From the NCBI GenBank assembly GCA_049999725.1, contig JBNGIS010017782.1, forward strand, positions 53,733-117,732: 64,000 nucleotides of DNA, given 5' to 3'. This DNA comes from Haplomitrium mnioides (lineage: Eukaryota > Marchantiophyta > Haplomitriopsida > Calobryales). Within the stretch, counting starts at the first letter, position 1, and each line of letters opens with the position of its first letter. Position numbers and translations under genes: made by a program. The notes below the pieces were generated by a model. The model was not told where the DNA came from, made no database searches, and worked only from the letters and a program-made list of their open reading frames with translations. Positions 33,641 to 45,008 of the stretch are shown here, piece by piece.

Positions 33641-34971
33641 TGTGTTTTAGAGTCTGAAGAGGAAGCTGATCAGAATCCAAAATTGTGGTTATAGGAGGAT
33701 GATACTCCAATTGCTCATTTAACGGAAGAGTATTGTGAGGAACTGGTTGTCTGTAGTCCTACTTTTTCTGGTTGGACTGATGAACAATTTATTAAATGGA
33801 GTTTATGCAGCAATGAAAAAGGAGGCAACTTGGATATGTTTGCATTATTTGCAAGTGAAGGCGAGAAAGTACCTGAGCTGATTATGGAGTAGGTTATGAC
33901 ACATAATGTGGTAAGAGAACAGCAATATAGTACGATACAAGTAAGTCCAAGGGATCCTTAAAAGGTGTTATTTCTTTGTAATAAAATAGATGAGGAAGAA
34001 AGACAAGTTTATAAAGCCCTTTTGGCAGAATTTCAAGATGTGTTTGCGTGGTTATACAAAGATTTAAAGGGAATACCGATGGAACTTTGCGAGCATAGGA
34101 TTTATTTGGAGGAGGGTGTTGTACCGGTCAAACAGAGATAGTACCGCCTAAACCCCAAATACTCTTTGCTAGTTAAAGAAGAGTTGGATAAACTATTGGT
34201 TGCCAACTTTATTTATACAGTACCTTATAGTGAATGGGTGTCGTCAATAGTGATAGTCATGAAGAAGAATAAGAAGATTAGAGTGTGCCAAGATTTTAGG
34301 AGATTAAGTCAGGCAACTAAAAAGGAATTTTATCCTTTACCATTTAATGATGTTATCCTAGATCAGGTGGGAGGAGCAAAATGTTATACATTTATAGATG
34401 GATTCTCTAGTTACAACCAAGTGAGTATCCATCCTGAAGATAGACCAAAAATTACCTTCACTGCAGATTGGGGGACGTATGCTTATAATGTAATGCCTTT
34501 TTGGGCTATGCAATGCCCCAGCCACTTTTCAGATAGCAATGACACAAATCTTTAAACCGTATTTGAGGGATTTCATAGAAATAGTTTTGGATGACTTTTG
34601 TGTGTATGGATCAAAGGAGGATCATCCTAGTCATCTATTAAAGACTTTTGAGAGATGTAAGTGGGGTCAATTAGGACTAAACCTAGAGAAAAGCTTTATT
34701 GCGATGAATGAAGGATTATTATTGGGACATAGAGTTTCCAAGGATGGTATCGCAGTAGATGTGGACAAAGTGAAAATTATAAAGGAAGTTAGAGGGCCTA
34801 CTACAGTAATGGAAGTGAGGGAGTTTTTGGGAGCTACAAGCTACTATAGAAGATTCATAGAGAACTACTCCTAGATAGCTACTCCACTTACCGATTTGTT
34901 GCAGAAAAATGTTGTATTTTAGTGGGGAGAGGAGGCTCAGAAAGCTTTTGAGATGTTAAAAAGAGAAACTT
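33641..34971 (+). pseudogene. Reverse transcriptase of element A
   Basis: Pre-RT: AEFQDVFAWLYKDLKGIP and a His-containing linker (about 34030-34110). Fingers: SLLVKEELDKLLVANFIY, SEWVSSIVIVMKKNKK, VCQDFRRLSQATKK. Palm: CYTFIDGFSSYNQVSIHPED, TADWGTYAYNVMPF, then a frameshift near 34505 and IFKPYLRDFIEIVLDDFCVYG (catalytic Asp pair, about 34590). Thumb: LLLGHRVSKDGIAVD and REFLGATSYYRRFIENY. A second frameshift is near 34970. Stops before 33640-34140 (five or more) lie in the linker. The RT core itself is fairly well preserved. Confidence 0.9.
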
Positions 34972-35390
34972 AGTACAGCTCATGTTCTAAAGCCTCCAAT
35001 TTGGGATAGAAAGTTCCATGTCTATGTGGATGTCTCTGCCTTTGCAACAGGCAGTGTATTGAGTCAGAAGAACGAAGATAAGAAAGACCATCTAATTTAT
35101 TATACTAGTCAGAAATTGACTGCAGCTGAAAAGAATTATTTGGTGACAGAGAGAGAAGCATTGGGACTGATATTTTCAGTCAAGAAATTCAGACATTACC
35201 TGTTAGGGTGACCATTTGTATTTCATGTGGATCATAATTCATTGAAGTATTTAGTGAATAAACCTGATCTTTCTGAAAGGATAGCAAGGTGGATGTTGCT
35301 ACTCCAGGAATTTGATTTTGAAGTAGATGTAAGACCATGAAAGTCTAATCAGAATGCAGACTTCCTATCTAGAATTCCAGGACCAACTGT
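34972..35390 (+). pseudogene. RNase H of element A
   Basis: STAHVLKPPIWDRKFHVYVD begins the domain. Catalytic positions are seen at YVDVSAFATGSVLSQ (Asp), VTEREALGLIF (Glu) and HVDHNSLKYLVNKPDLS (Asp). QNADFLSRIPGP ends it. Stops at 35209 (TGA) and 35338 (TGA). The frame then continues into integrase. Confidence 0.9.
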
Positions 35391-36627
35391 GAAAGATGAT
35401 CTGAATGATAATTTTCCAGATGAGAATCTGTTCCCAATTGAGAAGGAAGGGGAGGAGAACCCCTTGTATAAAGAAATTTGGATATATTTAGAAAATTCTA
35501 TTTTACCTTCTGGTTTGAATAAGGACGAAGAAGCAGTATTTTTCCAGAAGGTGGCACCATATACAATCTATAAATGAGTGTTGTATAAAAAAAAGCATGA
35601 TGAGGTTCTGAGACGTTGTTTAGGTCCTCATGAAGTTAAAAAGGTGATTGCTGCGTTGCATGATGATGAAGTAGGAGGACACTATGCCCTACGGAACACG
35701 GTGGAAAAGATTCATGAGGTAGGGTATTGGTGGCCTACGATGTACAAGGATGTAGAGAGCTATATTCAGAGTTGTGACCCATGTTAGAGAGTGGGGAAAC
35801 CAACAACAAGCAGCCATTGGCCACTTACACCTATCTTACCTTTAGCTCCATTTGAGAAATGGGGTATTGATTTTGTAGGACCTATTACACCAGTGTCCAG
35901 ATATTATAAGAATAGATATATATTAGTATGTTCAGATTATGCTACCAAATGGGTGGAAGCAAAAGCTACGCGTAGAGATGGAGCAATTGAAGTTGCTAAC
36001 TTCCTGTTTGAGAACATAATCACAAGGTTTGGATGTTCGTTGGAGTTGATTAGTGACAGAGGAACTCATTTTCTGAATGAGGTGATTCAACGTCTTACTG
36101 ACACCTATATGATTAAACACAGGAAAACAACTCCCTATAACCCAAAAGCAAATGAACATACTGAAAGAGTTAACGGATTGTTGTGTAAGATATTGACAAA
36201 TATTTGTTTAGCGTACTCGTCGGATTGGGACAAGAAGCCGTACTCAGCTTTGTGATCTTACAGAACAGCAGAGAAAGTTACTACAAAGCAGACTCCGTTC
36301 TATCTGGTTTATGGTACTCATTCTTTAGTACTAGTGGAATGGGATGTGCCGTCTATTAGGATTGCTAAAGAGGAATGGATGGCAAACAAGGAGAGTTTAT
36401 TGAAGTGGATGATAGACTTAGTCAAGCTAGACGAAGAGAGAGTTCAGGCTCTGGCTGAAACTGAAAAAGTCCAGAACAAAAGGAAAGAAGGCTATGATTC
36501 CAAGCTCAAAAAGGTGAATATTTCTAAAGGGGATCTAGTACTTCTATATGATAGTCGTTATTTTTGGTTTCCAGGAAAACTCCATGTAAGATGGATGGGA
36601 CCTTATGTAGTTTTAAAATTTCTTTGA
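35391..36627 (+). pseudogene. Integrase of element A
   Basis: Same frame as RNase H. Zinc domain: ALHDDEVGGHYALRNTV (two His) and CDPC (two Cys, about 35777-35787). Core: WGIDFVGPITPV (Asp, about 35868), SDYATKWVEAKATRRDGAIE, ISDRGTHFLNEVIQ (Asp, about 36055) and YNPKANEHTERVNG (Glu, about 36165). C-terminal: NISKGDLVLLYDSRYF and LHVRWMGPYVVLKF, a GPY/F-type end. Stops at 35575, 35785 and 36253. No extra ORF follows, in contrast to X: the sequence goes directly to the polypurine tract. Confidence 0.9.
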
Positions 36628-36740
36628 GAATAGATTGTTGGAGTTAAAGACTTTAAGAAGGGAAGTGTAAAAGACAAGAGTTAATAGATCAAGGGTGAAG
36701 TGATATTATTCATGAACGCTTGCGAGGACGCTGCACGATG

Positions 36741-36750
36741 GAGGAGGGGG
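36741..36750 (+). other. Polypurine tract of element A
   Basis: GAGGAGGGGG ends three bases before the TGTGAGAGC start of the 3' LTR. Confidence 0.85.
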
Positions 36751-36753
36751 CTA

Positions 36754-39678
36754 TGTGAGAGCATAGTTCCTGAGAGAAGGTTAGAAACGACTTGAAGGAC
36801 TTCTCTTATGGGCGGTGGAGTGAGAAGGAAATGGTAAAAGCTTCAAGTTTTGGACTAATAAGTGTAAAATTGTAAAATGTAAGGATTAGAGGACATTTTG
36901 GGATGAAGTAGGCAAAAGGGAGAAGGCTGTTCTACAAGGAAGTTGATGTCTTTTTCAGTGAAGGAAAAAAGAAATTTTGTATTGTAAAACTAATCTAATT
37001 GTTGAGGGCCAGCCAACCCCTACCTATCTATCTATTTCTATGTGTGTTGATGGATAGCCTGCCTAGGAGCCAGGTGAAGTGTGTTGAAGGAAGGAAGCCG
37101 ATGCCTTGAACTAGGTCCGTCCAGGGGTAGGAAGAGTTAAGCAGTGGCCTTACACCCTTGTGGGGCTGCCTCTCAAAAGGAAGTTGGTGTGAATCGCTTA
37201 TATAGTGCTTTTGAGTTATGATAAAAGACTTATGGGATAGTTGGAGGTGACAGAAGAAGGCCACCTGTTACGAAGCATTCGAGGGAGCAACGAGTGTTTG
37301 GATCAAGGTGGTAATCCGAAGATGAGGAAGAGATTTGCGAAATCGATCAGCTGTGAGGAAGGGGAATTATTCGAATTCGAAGGATGATCAGTTGATGTAC
37401 AAAGGAGGAGGCAATTTGTGAAGAACCGATGATCCAATATGGAATGGGAACCTTACGAATGAAAGGTAGGATTGATCAGTGTTGAAGGCTTTGGAAAGAA
37501 TCAAATGTTGTAAAATTTAAGGAATAAATTTGCGAAGCGAATTCTTGAGAAGGAATGTTCAATCAATTGTTTAAGAGGAATGGTCCTATGGCACAGAGTT
37601 TTCTGATGACGAACAAAGGTGCTTGGGGAAATTGATCTGTGGTGAATTGAGACAATGTTGCGGATAGATCTGTATGAGTGCCTGGTGTGGAAATGCTCCT
37701 ATGAAAGTGATTAGTTGCAAAAGAAGGAATTCGATTGCAAAGAAATTGAAATGGAGAAGAGCTTTACGGATTGAAGTGAAGAATGGTCGTGCACGAGAGC
37801 CCGATGTGGAAAATGTTGTGGAAAGGAAGTCAATTGAGCTGAATCGATCGGATCAGCGAGGAAGTGATCGGCGACGAAATTCTACTGTGCGAATTGTTTT
37901 AAATGGAAGGAATTAAAAATTTTAAAGGAATGAAAACGATTTGGAAGCGAGTGGAAGGAGGGTCCAAGAAGAGTCCGTGGTCTAAAGAAGGCGTCGGAAA
38001 CTCGCCTTACTAAGTAGGGAACCCCGGCTAAGGGGACTTCGTTCTATTTGCCATGGTGGGATACTCCGATTAAGGGGGTTTCTGTTGAGTGTCCGTCTAG
38101 GGATCTGAAGTGGAGTCCTTGAGTAAATTGGTTCTGATTGGGGTTCCGAAGTGGGGAGCCCTAGTTAGAAAGGTTACGTTCCGAGGAGTTCGACGGAAGG
38201 ATGATTGGCGAAATAGCAATGAAGCGAAATAGTGATATATGAAATGGCAACTTATCGGTGTTTTCCACGAAATGGATTGTTGCAAAAAAGGCGAGCGAAG
38301 AGAGAAGTTTGAATGGCAAATCAGTGATTTGTTGTGGAAGTCAAACTGAAAGTTCGAAAGTTCAAAAGGGCGAAACGATTACTTGGAGGAATTCGAAAAG
38401 TTCGAAATGAAAGGGAGAGGAAACGAAAAAGTTAGTGGAAGTTCGAAAATTAGTATAAGAACAATTGTTAGTAATTCGTTCTAATGGCAAGCAAAGTTAA
38501 TGTAAATTAGTGAAAGCGTGTTATTTAGCTTAAGAACAACGTGTGAGTTGTTAGTTCTTATTGAAAATTTGGTGTGAAAAAGTTTGCGTGTAGAGAAGTA
38601 AGTTAGTTGATTTGGAACTAGGATGACTGTTATTGTTAGTTGAGTAGGACACGGGGTACAAGCCTGTTGGCGAGTTCTTGTTCTGCTGGTTGTCTCATTG
38701 TACATGTGTGCTTCAAGTAAAGATTATGAGATTCTTGTCTGTGAGGTCCCCTGCTCATGTTGTTGATTGCTGATTCATGAGGGGCAGTTTGATGAAGGAA
38801 CAAGGATTTGGAGTTAGATTTGGTTGGTGGATATTTTGCAGGTATGCAATTGAAGAAGTCAGTCAGATTACATTAGAGAAGTGCATGTCAAGGGGTACCT
38901 GAGTGTGTTCTCCTAGTGGGTCTGGGTTCTGAGTTCCAGATTGTGATTTGGGAGAGGTTCAGTGGCAAATCAATTCTGCTTTAAGTTTTGTTCTGTTCTA
39001 TATTTGTTAAATTCTGAAGGAGGGAACCTTCTCTGATTCTCGAGTTAGTAGATACTGGTTGGTGGGTTGCACTAGAGCAAGGAGTGCTAAGATTTGTGTG
39101 TGCCTAGGGAATAGGTGGGCATTTCACAAGTAAAAAAAGTAGTGGGTGGTTGGAGGAATAGCAAGTGGATGTGAGATCATGAGGGTCGTTCCATAGTTGA
39201 GTTCTCAACATCAAGCTCGGGGATATATTGGGTTGGAGTGGCTTGAGTATCTAGTTTGAAGGAAGTGAGGTGTTGTAATGAAGGTAGGCACAAGAGTGTT
39301 GGTTTGAGAGTTTCAAGCAAGTTGGGTAACTGGTTGCTTGTGAATTTCTCTGATTCGGCTCAAGTTTAAAATCAGCATGTAGAGCAACTTTTCTTATCCT
39401 AGAAGTGTCAGTCATACAGTTTGAGTAATTCTTGGCTTTTGTTCTATCATATTGAGTAGTAGAAGTGGTTTATGTGTTTCGTTTTGTAGAGAAAGGTTGT
39501 CAGTTCTAGAGTAGAGAGAGATCCATCTCTGAACTGATAGAGTGCAGTTTCAGAACTCTTTAAAGAATTTGGAAAGGTTGTAAAAGTGAATTAAAAGCAG
39601 ATTTCTATATAGATCTTGCGTGGTTTGAACTCTGAGTTGTTCTTTTTGGGGTTGGAGTGCCACTGCTGTGCTACGACA
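36754..39678 (+). repeat. 3' LTR of element A (A3)
   Basis: 2925 bases, collinear with A1 throughout and same termini. TATATAG at 39606. The open frame at 37674-37916 matches the one in A1 at 14318 but has no domain. Followed by AGGGC at 39679-39683. Confidence 0.93.
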
Positions 39679-39683
39679 AGGGC

Positions 39684-41281
39684 CATTCTAAAGGAGTGGA
39701 AGAATTTATCAAGAGTCGAGCTATTAGATATTTTGAGATATCATGGTCAAGAAATTTGATTATTTGGTTTGGACCATTCCTTCTACATGAGTTAGAGGCC
39801 CACAAGATTTGTAGTGACGATGAGCATTGGGCAATTGGGAGGAACGGAAAGACAATATTAGAAGAGACAGTTTGTAACAATGGAGTACCGAGAAAAAAGG
39901 GAAGGAGGCCGTGGATTAAACCTTCAACAGATCTGAGTTAAGGGAGAGAGTTGAGGTTCAAGTGTGGACAAGCCTTATGGAAGAATGAGCAAGCGTGCTA
40001 GAACAAAGCCACAAGGAGTTTGGGTTCCAAGAGTGAGAGATGAGGCAATAGTGCTCTTGAGTGGAGAAGGGACATTTGCATATTCAGTGGCTTGTGGAAG
40101 GATATAAGAAGAGAGGACTATTGAAATGATTAATTTTTCAGAAAATGATCTAGAAGAAGATTAGGAGACACTCTTGGAAAGAGTGGATGCTAACAGAGGA
40201 GGATCGAAACAAGTAATGATAGATGTCAATGCGCCTTGAGGGAAGGAGATTGTGTCAGTAAGCTCTCCAATGAGTGGAAGTAGGGAAGGGAATGTGAATG
40301 TTAATGTGATGAAGATTGCAGTAGAGGTAGTAGCAGTAGTGCAAAAGGTTAATCACCTAGTGGCAAGATCTAATGAGAGAAAGGAAGTACAACTTTGATT
40401 AGTGAAACCGCCAAAAATTTGAGAATGGAAAAGAGCAGAAAAGGAAGGAGTTTTTCTTGTGCATGTGTCTGTTCTTGTTATTGCCAATATTGAGAATTTT
40501 GTAGGTGAATAAGATGAAGAACCACAAGAAAATGAGAAACAAAGTCCCATAATGAAGATAAGCAAGGTGGAGTTGAAAAGCTAGTACGACGAATAAATAC
40601 AAGAGAAAGGACATTGGAGAATGTTGTCAAAAAGTAGAGGAAGGAGAAGAAAGCAGCTTATGCAGCATTAGTAGAACTTCAAAGGAGGTATAGAGAGGCA
40701 AAAGAGGGAGGTCTAGTTTTAGAATTGAGGGATAGAGTGAAAGTGTTGGAAACTCAAGTGGGAATTGGGCACAATGAAGTGAAACAATGAAGGGATCAAG
40801 TGGACCAACTGACAAAGAGATTATTGGAATCAAAAGAAAGTATTTTATAAAAAGAAGAGAATTACAGAAGGAGAGATGATGGAGTGTGACTACATGTTGG
40901 AAGCAAGGGGAAAAGAGAGGATAGCAGGTTCTTCTCAATCCGGCTGGTTATGGTATAGCTGTGGTTTGCTTCCATCTAGTTTCAGCTGTAGCTAGTGGGA
41001 GTATTCATGCAAGTGACTAATCAAGCGGAGGGATAGTGAACCAGAACATCACGACTGACTAAATGGAAGCAACCATTGTGTTTTAGGCAACTAGATTTCT
41101 TAATCCTAATTGGAAAGCAATGATGCTAGAGGAAGGGGAAAATGGCAGTTGGAGAATCTATTTGAGAAGGGTGCTAGCGGATTCAACGGATTTTAGAGGG
41201 AAAAATAAGGGTTGCATTGCATGGGTGTCAATGTTTGAACTCAGTCTCTAGGTTCAATGGTATTTCGATAAGGCTGAGTAG
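39684..41281 (+). pseudogene. Extra ORF downstream of integrase, part 2 (element X)
   Basis: Continues part 1 in the same frame once A and one AGGGC are removed. First block (39684-39941): KGVEEFIKSRAIRYFEISW, WFGPFLLHELEAHKI, then a basic PRKKGRRPWIKP tail. Second block (39975-40400): SKRARTKPQGVWVPRVRDE and a Ser/Asn/Val-rich linker. Third block (40576-40850): a clear heptad-rich coiled coil with RRINTRERTLENVVKK and ELRDRVKVLETQVG. Fourth block (41090-41281): FLNPNWKAMMLEEGENGSW and IAWVSMFELS. Frame changes and several stops separate the blocks. I recognise no family. It is protein-coding in origin and element-borne, because a polypurine tract and LTR follow. Confidence 0.55.
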
Positions 41282-42048
41282 ATTTGAGCTAGAGCTTGAT
41301 AGATATGATCTATGGCAAAATGGAGACTCCAATATAAGAGTGGATGAAACTGCAACTCAAATAGATCTTAGGGGGGCAAAATAGGGATTATGATGAATCC
41401 TCTAGGAATACAATTGGTGATGCCAATAAATGGATAAGGAGTGAAATGGGGACTATGATATGACGGGTATGGACAAAGAAGTGATTCTGAAAGAACATAG
41501 ATAGGGAATGAATCAGTGACTTTGATAGAACACAGATACCACAAAGTGGAGCTTTAGACTAGTGGTTAAAGAGAAGAACTAGTTTGCGGGAAAAACCTAC
41601 GTGGACGTTATTAGACACTAAAGACAAAATATAGGAGCAATTGACGGGTCAAGGGATGATGTCAGAGGTATGGGTTGTCGAATGCATCATTCCAACTTCC
41701 TAGTTGAAAACATCATCGGATGGTGGGAAAGGTTTGGGTAAAAGGTGGGACCCACAGTTATTTGTCAGGCCCAATGGTTTTGGACTGAGCTGATAAGGCT
41801 TTTGAGACCTTCGAATAAAAGAAGAGTTGTCCAAAAACTATGGATTGAAGAAGAGAAACAAGTAGGACCTATGGAAAACACAAGGAAAAGGCATAGGACC
41901 TAAGGATAAAAGGTCGGAACGATGAGTTTGAATCCCCTCGGAAGGTAAACCATGGAGATCAGCGATGTTTTTGCACAAGTGTTGAGGTGAAGAAAATATG
42001 AGGGAAAATCTTATCGAACCGTGACAATGAGCAATGTCTTCGGAATGT
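41282..42048 (+). other. 3' untranslated part of element X
   Basis: No convincing frame after 41281. The stretch separates the extra ORF from the polypurine tract. The plus strand is purine-rich. Confidence 0.5.
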
Positions 42049-42058
42049 AAGAGGGGGA
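42049..42058 (+). other. Polypurine tract of element X
   Basis: AAGAGGGGGA directly precedes TGTGAGGGACAAG, a typical LTR start. Confidence 0.7.
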
Positions 42059-43850
42059 TGTGAGGGACAAGACTATGTTGTTGACAACCACATGTGAGGT
42101 AAGTAGGAACTCTTTACTCACATAAGTAATACATATGATGAGCAATCAAAGGTCCATATTCCCTAGAAATCTAATAGCCACTAATGCTCAACTTGCCAAC
42201 CAACAATGGAGAACCAATTACCGATTAACTTTGTTTGTGCACATTAGACTGGAATACACATAAACCAAATGAACCCTTACAAACACAGATAAGAGGTAAT
42301 ACACAACATGGAGCAAGGCTGCTTTTTATCGGACGGAGTCATTTTTCTTAAGCTTTGGACATTGACAAGGAACACACAACTAGAGAAACACACATAACTA
42401 AAGAGGCACACCCATTCTTTTGAGGTTGGCCTTCTGTTTCGTGCCTCAACATAACGATGTTTCGCCAAGCAAGACGACATAGACTATAGCCACTATCACC
42501 TAGACGTAGATAGGGAAGCACACACAAATACACTTACTAACCATGTTGCAAACCAAGAGCATCGCCAACGAAGCAACTTTATAACCATCGGAGTAGAATG
42601 TCAATAGCACTGACTCTCCATAGGAATTGTACAAGAGGTTTATTCACTATACTCTCCAAATAATCTCGGCTCAACAACTTCTCTACCACACACATTAAGA
42701 TTTCTCTTTTTCTTGTTTTTCACTATCTCTTCTTCTTCATGTCTACCAATCTCGCAGTCCTCCGAGACACATATGAATCTTCTCCTCGACCTAAGAATTT
42801 TTTTGAATCTCCACGCAATCTTCATTGAAGCATCCTTTCATTTGGAATCCTCTCAGCACACGCTTTGATATTGTCGTTTAAGCTGATTCTTCATACTTTG
42901 ATTCCACACCTTTTCTTGGTCTCTCAGATGAACAAGATTTTTCTTTCTTCGAGGATTTGAGGGGGACAAGAGAGAGAAAGAGCATTTTAGCAACATTCAC
43001 TAGCTATATTCAATTCCCAAAAAAGAAAACTTTTCCCGCTGCACTATCCATTCAAACAACCTTGAATTTTCTTCATCAATTTCTCACCATCTTCCTTGTT
43101 CGATATCCCTATTTTCATCTCATTGTTGCTGATAGGTACCTTTCCTTGACTAATTCTTGATCATTGATGAACCTGATTTCGGATCTTCTCATGTGCTCCA
43201 CATGCTCTTATTTCTTAATAACAAACACATAAGCAGACTCACAAGAAAGAAAGGAAATTAAACTATCCCACAACACTTTCTAAGAAATTGCTCACCAAAA
43301 TTTGATCAACCACTTCCCTGGAAATTCTTGAAATTCAGTAGGTCTCTTGATTGGAGTTGGTTTGTGCATGCCCATACCTTCTAGCTCAACACTAGTTTGA
43401 GTCTATCTTAAAGCATAAATTCTAATATAGCAAAATCTAATCATTATAAAATTAATCAAATTTTCTTGTTTTCCAAAGATGTTGCAAAGTTGATGACAAA
43501 TTGATGTAGATCTTGTTTCCTTGAGGATGCTTTGATGAAAATTTCATTCCTTTGGAGATGCTTTGATGTAGAGCCAATTGCATTGACAACACGTCGATGT
43601 TGATTCAATTAGCTTCCTTTTCACGTCTTCTATTCTTCATCTATTGCACATTTCTTCTAAGACTTTTGTTGTAAAAGATCCTCTAGTTCAAGCTTGAGCA
43701 TCTTGTGTGAAATTTTAGCTTTCCATTGAGGTCGATGAGGGGAAAATAGGGTGTCAAAACAAGCAAAATAGATATCTTGAACATAAAATAAATGAAAATG
43801 ACAGAGAAACGAGAAAAAAACCCAACAACACTCAAAAAACCACATCGAAG
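42059..43850 (+). repeat. 3' LTR of element X (right end uncertain)
   Basis: Starts TGTGAGGGACAAGACTATG after the polypurine tract. It is AT-rich with no domain-bearing frame, and its sequence is unrelated by eye to LTR-A or LTR-B apart from the TGTGAG start. The 5' LTR is lost, so the 3' limit cannot be set by comparison. It must end before the minus-strand integrase fragment at 43860. Confidence 0.55.
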
Positions 43851-43859
43851 ATCACACAT

Positions 43860-44410
43860 AATGAAGTTCAACCTGATTTGCATTGAGTAACGTTACAAAG
43901 GCGATTCCATCAATTGTTTCAAGGCTCATATATCCATGGGGATGGATCATAGTAACTCTATAAAGACCATATGAGTGAGTGGTGAGTTTGCAAGCAAAAC
44001 GGATAATCCTCATGTCAAAAACAAAAAGACTAAGTCATGCACTTGAAAGGATCTATTTTTGATGTGTTTATCTTGGCGGTCCTTTACTTGAAGCTTGTGT
44101 GCAAATCTCAAAGCATTTTCAGTGACTCTTGTTTCAATTAGTTGTTCTAGATTGGCCAATCGGTGTTGCAGAGATTCAATCGGACTCAAACGGTGGGCAA
44201 TGGCAATATACAGAGAAGAAACTTGGATTTCTATTGAAAACAAAGCTTCTTGACCATAGACTAAAAGAAGGAAAGAAGTGTATCATGTGGCTGATTTGGC
44301 CATGGATCAATAGGCTGATAAGGCATCATGTAAGTGTTCATCCTAGTCTGAGTATTATGCCAATACTTATTTTGTGGGTTAAAAATTTTGCAAAGTTAGG
44401 CTTCTGCTGA
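43860..44410 (-). pseudogene. Integrase fragment, element Y2
   Basis: The minus strand reads SD, stop, DEHLHDALSAY, then SMAKSAT and a degenerate LVYGQEAL-like segment, followed by LEQLIETRVTENALRFAHKLQ and SFQVHDLVFLFLT. Wording matches the last third of Y1 integrase (DEHLHVVLWAYRSMSKVTTS and FEINDLVLVFDM), so it is a second copy of that family. Only the end of the core and the C-terminal domain remain, with frame breaks near 43890-44010. Confidence 0.75.
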
Positions 44411-45003
44411 CAAATTAGAGATCTTCATCATTTGTTAAGGCAATTACTCTCAAGGTGAAGTTGTCTTTAAATCCAAAAGCAATTTCGTAATTTAATTGAG
44501 AGAGGAAGAAGAGTGTTGAGGAACTTTAGACTAGATTAGCTCTAAGGCATGCATTTTGCCAAGGAAGGAGTGGAATTCCTGAAGAGTGGATGAGTTAAAA
44601 GAAGGCGTATACAACTACTAGTAGTTGGAGGAGAGACCAAAAGTGTGAAAAGATGAGAATTAGGAATTCTAAGTGTTGCAAGAAAGTGAACTCCAAAAGT
44701 TCTTTATCGAGACACACGTTGAGCTCTAGTGAGTTGTGGAATTATCCTGAGAAGAAAGTTTGATCCAAATAATTGAGATCACAAGGATTTTTTAAGACGT
44801 AGTCTGATATAGTTTAGCGAGGTGATGGTACTATTTTCTTGTTGAAAATGATGTTGGGAAGTGGATCTCAAAGTTTGTTCTGCTTGTTGAATGGTTGAAA
44901 GAAAAAAAACGATGTCAGCTAAGTTGTTGGGTAGCGAGGCAATCAACGAAGCGGAAAAGTCGGAGGTCAACGAGACGTTCAAACTTCCAACTTAAAAACA
45001 ACG
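44411..45003. other. Unassigned stretch between Y2 and solo LTR A4
   Basis: No domain found on either strand. The right 100 bases carry a plus-strand text with basic residues, but no family is recognised. Confidence 0.4.
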
Positions 45004-45008
45004 TTGGG

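Larger units (their letters stand above)
13367..39678 (+). mobile_element. Element A: full-length nested Ty3/Gypsy LTR retrotransposon
   Basis: LTRs at 13367-16288 and 36754-39678 start TGTGAGAGCATAGTTCC and end with a CTACRACA terminus. They are flanked by a perfect AGGGC duplication. A primer-binding site, gag, protease, RT, RNase H, integrase and polypurine tract appear in canonical order. Its gag is interrupted by element B (17044-31973). Without B the element would be about 11.4 kb, of which nearly 6 kb is LTR. The two LTRs differ by many substitutions, so it is an old insertion. Coding parts hold stops and at least two frameshifts. D-G-G protease, multiple gag knuckles and a tRNA-Asp-like primer site point to the Tat/Athila side of plant Gypsy, as inference. 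Confidence 0.92.

Noticed and set aside
42059-43850. Pairing X's 3' LTR with LTR-A because both start TGTGAG
   Set aside because: Similarity stops after the first bases; the interior is unrelated by eye.
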